Assembly: GCA_002007465.1 (NCBI GenBank)
Contig: LNAC01000019.1
Coordinates: 703,446-767,445, forward strand
From: Ailurus styani
Taxonomy: Eukaryota > Chordata > Mammalia > Carnivora > Ailuridae
DNA length: 64,000 nucleotides
Direction of reading: 5' to 3'
Within the stretch, counting starts at the first letter, position 1; every line of letters starts with the position of its first letter. Made by a program: the position numbers and the translations under genes. Shown here piece after piece: positions 11,161-21,380 of the stretch. A model generated the notes under the pieces. That model searched no databases, was not told the DNA's origin, and was given only the letters and a program-made list of their open reading frames with translations.

Positions 11161-11979
11161 TAGTATTTGAGGTTTATGTTCCATATATATATATTTTTTA
11201 CAATGTTCCATATATATATTTACAGATACATATATATGTATGTACATACACACGCATAACATATATTTTTACCAACACTTGTTATTAACAGACCTTTTAA
11301 TTTTCATCGAACTTCTGGGTATCATCTCATAGGATAAAATTAACCCCTATAGGGTTTTGACCATCCTTCCATGGAAAAATAAATACATATTTAGCAAATG
11401 CTTAGAGGAGTACCTTAGTAAGCATCAATAAATGTTACCTGTTATTCTTATGAGTATTACTATAGAGTATTCTATTGTAATGCTATAACATGAAATTTTA
11501 TCCATTTGCTTATCTGAGTATTCGGTCTTTAATCTTTTGCTACTAAAAACCTTGCTCTAATGATTATGCTATTCCATTCTCTTTGACAATAATTGGTTTG
11601 AGAATGCACACATGATCAATGCTGAGCAAAGAAACATGAACTTTTGGAAATGGTTTCCTTACTCCTAAAAAGAAATCACAAGAATAGAGCATCCTTCCTT
11701 TCCTTCTCTAGATGTTGTCTGTCTGGAAGATTCTCAGAAGAGCTGCAGTGTTCTTGTCACTGAGAGAGGCCAGTGTGGGAGAGAAGCTGGTACATTAAGA
11801 ATGGTAGAATCAGAGCTGGAAAGAACTGGCTTCTTGAAGACTCGTTGAGCCCCTCATCATTATAAGCTGGTTTTCAGCTAAACTCTGTACATATGTAATA
11901 GTAGATGCCCATGTTAATTAAGCCAGTTAGAGATAAGATTTCTGTTGCCTAAAGTCAAAAGAATTCTAACTATAACTTT
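11161..11979. other. AT-rich spacer with short ATATAT tracts
   Basis: It holds TATATA-rich sequence (about 11183-11270), a possible L1 scrap ('ccaacacttgttattaacag' near 11271), and otherwise unclassified DNA. No gene. Confidence 0.4.
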
Positions 11980-12110
11980 GATGAAATCATTTCAAAAAAT
12001 GTATACTCCCACTAGCAGTGTACGAGGGTTTGTATTTTTCCATGACTTCATCAACACTTGGTATTATCAGACCTTTAAATATCTGACAATGTTATGGGGA
12101 TGAAAGAGTA
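11980..12110 (-). mobile_element. L1/HAL1 fragment, minus strand
   Basis: 'gtatactcccactagcagtg', 'catgacttcatcaacacttg' and 'gtattatcagacctttaa' match the reverse complement of the old L1/HAL1 ORF2 3' region. Short and decayed. Confidence 0.6.
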
Positions 12111-12254
12111 GCTCACTGATGTTGCAATATAAATCTCTGTGATTTTCTAAGTATATAATCATATAATTCTCCATACCTCAACTAGGGTATATTTATAACT
12201 TACATCTCATTTCTTTTTATTCTTTCATTACTTTTGCTAGTAATATACAGACTT

Positions 12255-12610
12255 GAGAAGAAGCAGTCATGGTAACAGCAGTTTAAACAAAATAGAAATT
12301 TATTTCTTACTTACTTTTCAAGAAGTCTGGAAGCTGTCAGTTTGGGGCTGATATGGTGCTACATATTGTTAAGGACTCAGACTTTCTAGTTCCCCATTCC
12401 TACACTCTTGATTCATAGCAAGCTCTACCTCAGCAGTGACAGGAAGGAGGAAGAGTAGAAAAAGAACGGTCAAAACTCATGGGCCAGGTATCTGTTAAGG
12501 AAGGCTAGTGGAAACTTCCACTTAAAGCTTGCATTTATATCTCATTAGCCTAACCTTGGATTAGAGGTAGATATGTGGGGAGATAGCTAAAGTAGGGAAT
12601 GCTTCGAACA
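12255..12610 (-). mobile_element. Old mammal-wide repeat, family not assigned
   Basis: 'aaatagaaatttatttctta', 'ctcatgggccaggtatctg' and related text resemble a dispersed repeat pattern of the 'tagaagtttatttctcactcac' type, but I cannot name the family. The second copy of the 48-bp direct repeat lies inside at 12422-12469. Confidence 0.4.
12422..12469. repeat. 48-bp exact direct repeat, copy 2
   Basis: Identical to 10120-10167, same orientation, 2302 bp downstream. This copy sits more naturally in its surroundings (an old repeat with similar GGAAGGAGGAAGAG text), so it may be the source copy. Confidence 0.95.
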
Positions 12611-12719
12611 TTTAAGTGCCACTGAATTCACTTGCTTTTTGGCAGATATCAACAATCTAATTAGGAAAGTGACCTTTTATTACTGTTTTGTTCATTCTTT
12701 CTTTCATAAGTTGTTTTGA

Positions 12720-13519
12720 ATTTTATTATAGGACTGCTACACTTATTGATGTAGATTTTTCTTTACATTGTCAGGTTGATGTATTATATTAATGCATTTT
12801 CTAAATTTAAATCATCTTAATATTCTTGGGATAAAACACATTTAGTCATGAAAACCTGTACACACACACACACACAATGTGAATCAGCTTGCTATTTTAT
12901 GCAGTAGTTTTACATCCATTTCATAAATGATAATTGCTAATCATTTTCCTGACTTTATTTATTTGCATAATTGTTAGCAAATTCATACAAGTTTTATAAA
13001 ATTTATAAGAAAAAGTTTTCTATTTCTTGATAACTTTAGTTGACTACACCAACCAAACCATCTGAACCTGTTGCTTTTTCCGTATGTGGATATTTTGATA
13101 ATGATTATATAGCTTTAGTTGACATAGATCTACATAGATTTTTATTTATAATGAGTACATTTTTTAACATATATTTCTAGATAATTAAAATTTTATTTTA
13201 AAATTTATTAAAAGGGTCTCATACTTTTAACAGGTTTTTAAATTCCTCATTATATATAGTTCCTTACATATAGTTATGGTCTTTTTAATATCTATTTATC
13301 TACTTATCATCCATCACTTCTCTCTCTCTCTCTCTATCTCTCACTCTTTTTTTTCCTAATCAACCTCAGCAGAATTTTGCCTGCATTAGTGGCGCTTTTA
13401 TAGAATTGGGCTTTTATTTCACTGCTCTTCTCTATTCTTTTTGCTTGTCTTCCATGACATCAATATTTCCTCTTCCATCATTTTTTCTACTTTAAGAAGT
13501 TTTATTATTTGTCTAATTT
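12720..13519 (-). mobile_element. Ancient L1-type LINE sequence, minus strand
   Basis: The run 'aaatcatcttaatattcttg', 'ttgctattttatgcagtag' and the later 'aattttgcctgcattagtgg' have the layout of a reversed L1 ORF2 reverse-transcriptase region (low-confidence recall). It includes a short (CA)n at about 12862-12877 and (TC)n at 13319-13336. No coding capacity remains. Confidence 0.4.
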
Positions 13520-13700
13520 AATAATTGTAATTTATTTATTTATTTGAGAGAGAGAGAGCAGGGGAGGGGCAGAGGGAGAGGAAGAGAGAGAATCTTAAGC
13601 AAGCTTCATGCTCAGTGTAGAGCCTGACTGGGGGATTGACCTCACAACTTGAGATCATAGCCTGAGCTGAAATCAAGAGTCAGATGCTTATCCATCTGAG
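13520..13700 (-). mobile_element. Older CAN-type SINE, minus strand
   Basis: ATTTATTTATTTATTTGAGAGAGAG tail, then 'ttgagatcatagcctgagct', 'gaaatcaagagtcagatgct' and 'tatccatctgag', that is the older SINEC head (AGTCCGACTCTT variant) reversed. Substitutions are frequent and no clear target duplication is visible. Confidence 0.85.
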
Positions 13701-14093
13701 ATTATAAATTATAATCTATAATTTAGATCATTAGTGCTTAATCTGTTAATTAATGTTTAATCTGTGCTATTCTATATTGTTGGGATATGCTCTAGGGTAA
13801 TGCAAACACATTTTCAGGAATATTTTGAATAGGAGTCCAGACCTCAAGTGATGGCTTAAAGTCTTCAGTCCTGAGGTCCTTCAGTTTTGCTCCTCTCTTA
13901 TCTTTATGAAATTCCTATCCCAATGGAATCCTCACATGCAGAGTAGAATATTAGCCACCAGCACAGCCACATTCAAGCTTAAAGTCATAACATCACTTCT
14001 ATTCACTCATCTTGTTTTCTAACTCCAGGACAAGACAGACACACTCATCTGCTCTTTTGGCTGGCTGGCATAGGTTATCCACCCATCCCCTCC

Positions 14094-14094
<1 letters not shown>
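13701..14094. other. Unclassified DNA, no gene seen
   Basis: No recognisable element between the older SINE and the following CA repeat. Confidence 0.4.

Positions 14095-14127
<33 letters not shown>
14095..14127. repeat. (CA)n microsatellite
   Basis: About 16 uninterrupted CA units read directly from the sequence. Confidence 0.95.
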
Positions 14128-14128
<1 letters not shown>

Positions 14129-14233
14129 CTTAAAAAACGGAATAATTCATCATGGTATATTGATCTCCACCTCTGAGCCTGGGTTCAAATTCTGGCTCTA
14201 GCACTTCAAAATGTAGGATCCGACAAGTCATTT

Positions 14234-14419
14234 AAATTCTCTGAAACTTTGGAGCGCCTGGGTGGCTCAGTGTGTTAAACCTCTGCCTTCGTCTCAGTGG
14301 GGAGCCTACTTCCCCCTCTCCCTCTGCCTGCCTCTCTGCCTACTTGTGATCTCTCTCTCTCTGTGTCAAATAAATAAATAAATAAAAATCTTTAAATAAA
14401 TAAATAAATTCTCTGAAAC
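14234..14419 (+). mobile_element. CAN SINE with internal deletion, plus strand
   Basis: Head gcgcctgggtggctcagtgt and CT-rich/AATAAA tail are intact, but the body jumps from 'ctgccttcgtctcag' directly to 'tggggagcctacttcc', missing about 80 bp of the consensus between two CTCAG copies. A 14-bp target-site duplication aaattctctgaaac flanks it (14234-14247, 14406-14419). Confidence 0.96.
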
Positions 14420-14434
14420 CTGGTGTTCTCATAT

Positions 14435-14864
14435 AGAAAATGAGAAAAACAAAACAAAACAAAAATGAATAAAACAGGGCGCCTGGGTGGCTCAGTGGGT
14501 TAAGGCCTCTGCTTTCAGCTCAGGTCATGATCTCAGCGTCCTGGGATTGAGGCCCGCATCGGGCTCTCTGCTCAGCAGGGAGCCTGCTTCCTCCTCTCCC
14601 TGTCTCTCTGCCTACTTGTAATCTCTCTCTCTGTGTCAAATAAATAAATAAAATCTTTAAAAAAATGAATAAAACAAAATCCTATATCCATATTTTCTAT
14701 TTCTGTTTCTATATCTATGTCTGTCTATGACTTATTGGGGAGGGTTTGTGCTTTGGTGAATGCTGTGAAAGATGTAAGCCTGATGATTCACAGACCTGTA
14801 CCCCTGGGGCAAAGAATAAAAAAAAATAAATTAAAAAATTTAAAAAAAAAGAAAATGAGAAAAA
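14435..14864 (+). mobile_element. 5'-truncated L1, 3' end, plus strand, containing a SINE
   Basis: The recognisable L1 terminus runs from 'ttggggagggtttgtgcttt' through 'cacagacctgtacccctggg' to an A-rich tail (about 14735-14849). A 15-bp direct repeat agaaaatgagaaaaa (14435-14449, 14850-14864) marks the insertion limits. The 5' part, before and after the inner SINE, is AC-rich sequence I cannot place in L1. Confidence 0.88.
14461..14676 (+). mobile_element. Young CAN SINE inside L1, plus strand
   Basis: Complete element beginning gggcgcctgggtggctcagt and ending AAATAAATAAAATCTTT. Perfect 16-bp target-site duplication aaaaatgaataaaaca at 14461-14476 and 14661-14676. It lies between the L1 target duplications, so it inserted after the L1. 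Confidence 0.98.
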
Positions 14865-15362
14865 TGCAATATTTCTTATGAAGTTGTCGAAAAGCTTTAA
14901 GTAGGGAAAGTGCAAGTTCAGTGTCTGGCATTTAGTGGTATGCAACAGAAGTACACCTCTGTGTACCTACAGTAAATCCCTCAATAAAGGTGAGATCATC
15001 AAACGTAATTCCCAAGTTCAGAAGAAAATGTTTTGTGTTTTTCTTGTTATGTGTCTGCTTTGGCGACAAAGGACAATGTTTTTTGTTTGTTTGTTTGTTT
15101 GTTTTAAGGTGACAATTCTCTAATCACGGTAAAGGGAGATAAATACGTTGTTTTCCTCCAGGGAGATAAAAAGATGCAGTAAATGCTTAATGGGATTTTC
15201 TTCAATGCCACAAAGTTCTTGGCTATAAATCTTGAACACAAGTTGAATTATTGTTGACTTTTTATTTCCTCAGGGTGTTTTTGACCACATCATTAAACTG
15301 TATCACTTTCATTGACCTAATTTTATCATGAAGTCTTAGGGGATTATATAAAGGGATACTTT
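14865..15362. other. MIR tail then unclassified DNA
   Basis: After the MIR tail I recognise nothing except a (TTTG)n tract at about 15078-15102. No gene. Confidence 0.4.
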
Positions 15363-15440
15363 AAAAAATAAAATAAAATAAAATAAAATAAAATAAAATA
15401 AAATAATAGAATAGAATAGTAAAATAAAATAAAATAAAAG
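15363..15440. repeat. (TAAAA)n repeat
   Basis: A pentanucleotide AAAAT array with a few interruptions (TAGAATAG in the middle), possibly grown from an A-rich retroposon tail, although no retroposon body adjoins it. Confidence 0.93.
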
Positions 15441-15835
15441 GCTTTGTTCCATGTGGTCAATGTGATGTTCTTGCTAATTCCTATAAATTGCTGTTAACTT
15501 ATTTTTGTTTCTTGGAATATATAAAGCTAAATAAATTTTGGCTTTCCTTTATGAAATATTATTTCCATAAAAGGACAGAGGCCATAAAGAGTAAGGCTCA
15601 ATTATTCTCATATTATTTATTAATATTAAAGTATAATAATTAAATATACTAAAGTATAAATATTATAATTTAATATAATTAAAGTTTAATATATTATTAA
15701 TTACTAATATAATATTAATAAATAATGTGTTATTTTTAAATATTTATTAAGAGAAATATCTAAGAATAAAATGAAAGATGTTACTCTTCACAAACTCATT
15801 TGAATGCATTTTGAAAATATGGGTTCAGAGAATCG
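15441..15835. other. Very AT-rich DNA with imperfect palindromes
   Basis: Between about 15600 and 15735 the sequence is almost entirely A and T with repeated TTAATAT/ATATTAA words that can pair as short inverted repeats. No gene seen. Confidence 0.5.
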
Positions 15836-16069
15836 AGTTATTAGTTTCTTTTTTTAAAGATTTGATTTATTTATTTGTCAGAGAAAGAGACTGAGAGAGA
15901 GAGAGTGCGCACGCACAACCGGGGGAGCAGGAGGCAGAGGGAGAAGCAGGCTCCCCATTGAGCAAGGAGCCTGATGCAGGACTTGATCCCAGGATGCTGG
16001 GATCATGACCTGAGCTGAAGGCAGACACTTAACCAACTGAGCCTCCCAGCCATCCCTAGTTACTAGTTT
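15836..16069 (-). mobile_element. Older CAN SINE, minus strand
   Basis: Tail 'aaagatttgatttatttatt', body, and reversed head 'ggcagacacttaaccaactg'/'agcctcccagccatccc'. The flanking 12-mers agttattagttt (15836-15847) and agttactagttt (16058-16069) are a target duplication with one change, in keeping with an intermediate age. Confidence 0.93.
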
Positions 16070-16549
16070 TTAACTCACAGATCAGCATACCTAACTTTAG
16101 AATTCAAATGTCATTCCTTGCACCCTACCTAGAACAAATTATTACTGCACAAAATATACATCAATATACATGTGAACTTTTTTCCCTTGACTGAGTATGA
16201 AAGGAGGCCTGAGAAATGTATCTGTACCTTACCTGAGGAGTAAGTAGTATAATTTGTTTTATATCATAAAATTCTATTGGAAATTTTATCTGGAAGAAAA
16301 ATCAGTTAATTCTAACAACTTAACAACATTACTACGGGGGAGAGATGAGGAGAGATTGTGGAAGAAAGAGAGACAAAATGACAGAGCCAGAGATAGAAAC
16401 AGCCATAAAAAGAAAATGACAGAAAAGCAGAGAGAGGCATTTCTCCCTACAACTGAGTGAGGTCATCTACTAATCTGGGTTGTCTCTAAGATATTAATTC
16501 CATACTGGGGGACAGAGAAAGCACGAAGAAATTAACTTCATAAACTCTT
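16070..16549. other. Unclassified DNA, purine-rich at 16335-16440
   Basis: No named repeat or gene. The plus-strand open frame 16254-16460 is Lys/Arg/Glu-rich because of the purine-rich stretch. Confidence 0.4.
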
Positions 16550-16812
16550 CAGAAGTCTCTCTCTCTCTTTCTTTTTTTAAGATTTATTTATTTGTTTGAG
16601 AGAGAGTGTGCACACCCAGAGTGCATACCTAGGGGGAGGGGCAGAAGAACAGGGAGATAAAGAATCCTCAAGTAGACTCTGGACTGAGCACCATTGCAGA
16701 AGCTCCATTGCAGGGTTCGATTTCAGGACCCTGAGATCATGACCTGAGCTTAAATCAGGAGTCAGATGCCAAACCTACTGAGCCATTCAGGAGCCCCTCT
16801 CCAGAAGCCTCT
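16550..16812 (-). mobile_element. Older CAN SINE, minus strand
   Basis: 'aagatttatttatttgtttg' tail, 'gaccctgagatcatgacctg' body and reversed head with 'aaatcaggagtcagatgcca'. Flanks cagaagtctct (16550-16560) and cagaagcctct (16802-16812) form an 11-bp target duplication with one mismatch. Confidence 0.92.
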
Positions 16813-16868
16813 TTTATTAAAACCACATTTTTAAAAAAATTCTTAAGGCTAGTGCTATATACCACTTG

Positions 16869-17110
16869 AAGAACCAAGACAGGGATGTCTGGGTGGCTCA
16901 GATAAGGTTAAGCACCTGCCTTCAGCTCAGGTCATGATCCCAGGGTCCTGGGATCAAACCCCACATTGGGCTCCTTGTTCAATGGGAAGCCTGCTTTTCT
17001 TCCTCTCCCATTCCCCCTGCTTGTGTTCCCTCCCTTGCTGTCTCTCCCTCTGTCCCTCTGTGTCAAATAAATAAATAAAATCTTAAAAAAATAAAAAAAG
17101 AACCAAGACA
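16869..17110 (+). mobile_element. CAN SINE, intermediate age, plus strand
   Basis: Head 'gggatgtctgggtggctcag', body 'tcaggtcatgatcccagggt', CT-rich part and (AAATA)nAATCTT tail. The 13-bp flanks aagaaccaagaca (16869-16881, 17098-17110) are identical. The 'catgatccca' and 'ttaagcacctgcctt' variants match an older subfamily than the 'catgatctca' copies. Confidence 0.97.
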
Positions 17111-18169
17111 TATAATGTTTGCTTTCTATGCCTTCCTTGATCTGTCTCCAGGAATGTGCTCAGAGAAAGGAGCTTAATGCCCAAGAGGAACAAGCAGGGC
17201 AGACCTCACATGACGCCACATCCTAGATGAGTATCATCTTACAATGACGTTGGAACTTCTTCTCCAATCAATCGTATCTGGCTTCCAAGTTTTAAGCAGT
17301 TTTATATAAACAATGTATGATCTCTATTTTTTTTTTTTGCCTCATATATGTTTCCTATGTACGGGGAATCATTACTTGATTTCCCAAGAAAATCAGTTTT
17401 TCCCAAAGTAAAAGTTAACCTATGTTGAATGTTATCTTTACACAAAATAACCTATTTTTGCAACTATAACTATGTGTTCCAATGAAGCTGGAGATACATT
17501 GGAAGTAATAGGCATATATATGTATATGTGTTATATATGACATATATGATACATATAGATACCTATATCTATATATAGCTATAGCTATCTATATCTATCT
17601 CTAAATATTTTTGAGGTAATGGTGAAGAGTGAAGAACCTGACTGAAAGAACATGACTTTCACCTTGTAACTTTCTTAATTATCATTACCACTTTATGATG
17701 CTATTTGCCGCTGAATAAAAAGTTTCTCTCTCCTAGCCATGATTTCCTTCTGCTCATCCCTGCAGTGCAGGCAGAATCCTGTATATGTGACACTGCAATC
17801 TGTCACATGGTATGATTGTAATCCCCACACATTCGTCATTAGCCATACCAAGTGTAAGGAAAAGAACAATATCTTCCACACTTAGTTAAAATGTCATGGA
17901 AAACTGTGAAAAACACACACGCAAAGTGTTCAGGGTGTCCATTTTTCAGCATGATGTATTTTTAGTTTTCTGCAGCCGGCAAGTCTTAATTCAAACCAAA
18001 GAAAAATATCAATGGACTGCATATGGTACACTTCTCAGCATCTTTAAACATATTTGAACTAAGCAACATCATCCTTACAGCATTTTCCAGGACTAAACCA
18101 TAACTGCTCACATTTATAATGCTCCAAATCAGGGAATGAAAAGGTAATAAAGAATCATGCCTCCTATCT
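17111..18169. other. Unclassified DNA with TA-rich tract
   Basis: A TATA/GATA-like low-complexity stretch lies at about 17510-17605. Remaining sequence is unclassified. Frames here are short and have no features of a gene. Confidence 0.4.
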
Positions 18170-18580
18170 CTCTGGATGCTCTTTCTTAGTCTTTTTGTGG
18201 GTCTTAATATTGGTCCTCTTCTCTTTTATGGTCTTCCATGTTTACACCCACTCCCCAGATGATCTCATTCACGCCCATGTTTACCATCCATATACTGATG
18301 ACTCCCAAATTCAGGCCATTACTGTAGCCCTTTCCCTTGAAATCTGAATTCATATATCCAGCCGCCTACTTAACATTTCTACTTAGATGTGTAAGAAGCA
18401 GCTCAAACTTAATATGGGAAATACGTCCAGCCACCAATCCCCAAATCTGCTTTCTCATCTGAATTCATAGTAACTTCAATTTTCTACTCGTTTTGCCCCA
18501 AACCTCATTACTGACAATAAGCTATGTAACAAGTCCCAAATATCTTGTTGTCCTAGTTCTAAAACTTCCACAAAGTCATA
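18170..18580 (+). mobile_element. L2 LINE ORF2-region fossil, plus strand
   Basis: 'gatgatctcattcacgccca', 'catatactgatgactcccaa', 'atatccagccgcctacttaa' and 'gcagctcaaacttaatatgg' align in order to the L2 ORF2 C-terminal part (…GATCTCATCCA…TATGCTGATGACTCCCAAAT…). Many stops; non-functional. Confidence 0.82.
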
Positions 18581-18704
18581 GTTAAAAAGCACATTTTTAG
18601 TAATCTCATGTTGAAAGCACCAGAATCATTTGTTACATGTTGAAAAAGAAGCAAGAAATGGAATTCACAATAATAAATAATAAAAATGAGCAGAGAACCA
18701 ATTC

Positions 18705-18943
18705 TTTTTTTAAAGGTTTTTCTGTAAGATTTTTAAAATTTATTTAAAAGAGAAAGAGGGGGGAAGAAGGGAGGGAGAGGGGAAGAGTGCGAAGAGTGGT
18801 AGAGGAAGAAGGAGAGAATTCTCAAGCAGACTCCCGACTGAACACAGAGCCTGACACTGGGCTCAATCCCAGCACCTTGAGATCATGACTTGAGCAGAAA
18901 TCAAGAGTCAGATGCTTAATAAACTGAGCCACCCAGGCACCCC
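18705..18943 (-). mobile_element. Older CAN SINE, minus strand
   Basis: AAATTTATTT-type tail, GA-rich body, 'accttgagatcatgacttga', then 'gagtcagatgcttaataaac' and 'tgagccacccaggcac', the reversed head. A target duplication is not clear (both flanks contain agaac.cattt text). Confidence 0.92.
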
Positions 18944-19609
18944 CAAGAACTCATTTTTCAGTACAACTTTGTCTATGCAGCCAGACTCAAAGAATGACAG
19001 GATAGATGAATAAATAAAGGAGCATGGTATTTATAATATATCAATGTCAATATTTAAAGTGTAGTCACCATTTGACAATATGGTAAATGGATATAAAAGC
19101 AGAATAATTAGAACTCTATTCTTTAATCCAGAAAATCAAGTTCTTTACTATTATCTCCCCAAGTCTTGTGTTTTGAAGACTTAGCTTAGTAAATTGCCTC
19201 ACATAAATGCAAATTTTTTTCAGGTTTTTAGAGTAGTTAGTTAATATAAAGTTAGTGAGTAAAAAAATCTGTTATAAGGAATATTCTGTTTCTCCAAAAT
19301 GTGCAGTGCATTTTATTGGTTAAACAATATATCTAGCTAATGTTCATTAGTAAATGAGTTTATAAAAAACTATTATTTATCAGCGTGTGGCCATTAAACT
19401 CACACTATATTGCATAACTACATATAAGTAGTAGAGAATGCTCCAAGACGTTTTTCTGCCAGGTAAATGTTCATTGCAAATATGTATAAAATATATTGAT
19501 GATTTTTCCAAACTCTAATTACTGGTTTAGCCTAGGAATGTTTACCTTGTGCAGACTGGTAAAGTCAGAGAATACTGGCTTTCAATAATTTTTTAACACA
19601 TAACATTAT
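18944..19609. other. Unclassified AT-rich DNA
   Basis: No gene or repeat recognised. Confidence 0.4.
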
Positions 19610-19723
19610 ATAGGGAACAAATTATATTGACATAGCCAAATATTGAAATAGGGAACAAATAATATTGAAATTGTCAAGTATTGGAATAGGGAATAAATTG
19701 TATCAGAGCAGTCAAAATATTAA
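19610..19723. repeat. Diverged 3 x 38-bp tandem repeat
   Basis: Three consecutive 38-bp units start at 19610, 19648 and 19686, each opening with atagggaa(c/t)aaatt or a close variant. Units 1 and 2 are most alike; unit 3 is more diverged, especially in its second half. This is a small old minisatellite. Confidence 0.88.
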
Positions 19724-21248
19724 GAAAATATTTGTGACAAATAATGTTTCTTTAAATGTTAATAACAAATAAGATCTAGCAGTTGGTCTATTAACTGGTA
19801 TAATTTCATAACAGTGATATGAAGAAAATTTCTAGGTATCTTCAATACATAACAAATATGACATTATGAAAATATCTGTGATTTCTGTTGGGAAGAAAGT
19901 CATTGATATTACTAATAATAATGTTGTTGATTGCTTACATTTATATGGGAAGGAAATGGTAAAGTTTGAGTTGTAGATCAGTAAAAACAAAAACGTCCTT
20001 TTTTTTTCATCTAAATTTTCAACCCCCACTTGAATTCTAACAGATCTCTTTAGGGAGACTGCTCCCTTAGAAGAATGCCTGACTTAGCACTTCTCTTGAT
20101 TAAGGGTATTTAGTGCATTAAAATGGTGTTTTTTGAGCCTGTCAAAATCACACTTATATTTTTCTTTTCCTCTTGGAGGATTGATGTTTGGATTTAAAAA
20201 TATATATTCTTTTTGTAAATATTAACTGTCATCGTTAGCTGTGATAGATACTCATTTATCCCAGGGTGGCACAACCATAAATACATTCATGTTTCTTTCC
20301 ATGTTTCTTCCCATATCCTCAGTAAAAATTTTAGTCTCCTGTGTGTTCTCCAAATTAGTTAACAGAAAGCATTTGCTTAAATGTAATTCTCATTTGTGAT
20401 GCTTAATCAAAAGAGGAATGTTTTCCCCCAGCTTTTTCTAACTTGACACAAGAAATAGCTTGAAGTTTTTTCAATGAGACCCATTATGTGGTGGTTGATT
20501 AGCGCGATCTGCTTGTTTGGGGTGATTGATACTCGCTTCTGGAGTACCAGGAAAGGGACCTCTGCCACGCTTATGCGGTCTGTAGTTTGGAACAGAAAAA
20601 CTGAAACTCTGAGTGTTTAAATTTGTTTGCTCTTGGCAAAATACATCTCAAAAGGCTTCCTGGAGATCCCATATTCTTAAAAATTAAGCTTGATAACTCC
20701 AGTGACTTCAATTGTATTAGAGCTTTCAGAATTTCTTTTGCTCTCAATAAAGACTAATCCCTTGGCAAAATATGTATAGGCTTAGAGAGAACCTGGGATG
20801 TGTACATGTTATGCTGATATCGTCAGCAGTCTCACACAGGTTCTGTCATTAACTCAGGCATTATTTGGATCATAAAGAACAGCCCTAAGATTAGAAGGCT
20901 AGTGTATCATCTTAATTCTACCTTTGTTAGTCCTCAGGGCTTGTCACTTAATTACAAGGCTCTTGAGTTTCTATGATTGTGAAATTCACCTTATAAGATC
21001 TGATACTAACCTAATTTTCCTTAACTCTTTGGAAAAAGAGAAAAGAAAGGATTTTCAGCATGTACATTGGGGAAAGATAGATATTAATGTTGAACGAATA
21101 GTCTATGGCAAATAATTTTAAATCACTCATGACTTGAACACCAATGCTATATAAAATATGAGTTGGTGTTTTGGAATATAACTTAAATAAATCGGATCTG
21201 ATCCACTTAGGATTGTGTCCATTTAAAATGTGTAATTTTATAATCATT
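19724..21248. other. Unclassified, repeat-poor DNA
   Basis: No repeats recognised. Between about 20498 and 20580 five CpG dinucleotides cluster (gcgcg, actcgc, cacgc, tgcgg), unlike the rest of the window, together with TGATTAG and GTGATTGAT words. This could be a conserved non-coding element, but that is inference. Confidence 0.4.
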
Positions 21249-21380
21249 TTCATTCATTCAACAAATATTTATAAATATTTACTAAGCACCTATAATGTCA
21301 TAGGCAACATGTCAGGTAGGCCAAATGCAAAATGGGTAAGTTGTGGGTTCTTTACTCAGTGAGCTCACAATGCAGGGAGG
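21249..21380 (-). mobile_element. L2 3' end remnant, minus strand
   Basis: 'attcattcaacaaatattta' and 'tactaagcacctataatgtc' are the reverse complement of the L2 3' terminus; 'gtgagctcacaatgcaggga' continues the pattern. Confidence 0.7.

Larger units (their letters stand above)
14155..14950 (+). mobile_element. MIR SINE, plus strand, split by two younger insertions
   Basis: Pieces of one MIR lie at about 14155-14247 ('gcctgggttcaaattctggc'), 14406-14449 ('ctggtgttctcatatagaaa') and 14865-14950 ('gcaagttcagtgtctggcat'). They are separated by a CAN SINE and by an L1. Removing both insertions restores the normal MIR order, which supports the reading. Confidence 0.8.

Noticed and set aside
1341..14127. 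TG/CA, GATA and similar arrays as a possible CRISPR-like array
   Set aside because: These are plain microsatellites in a mammalian genome with no spacers.
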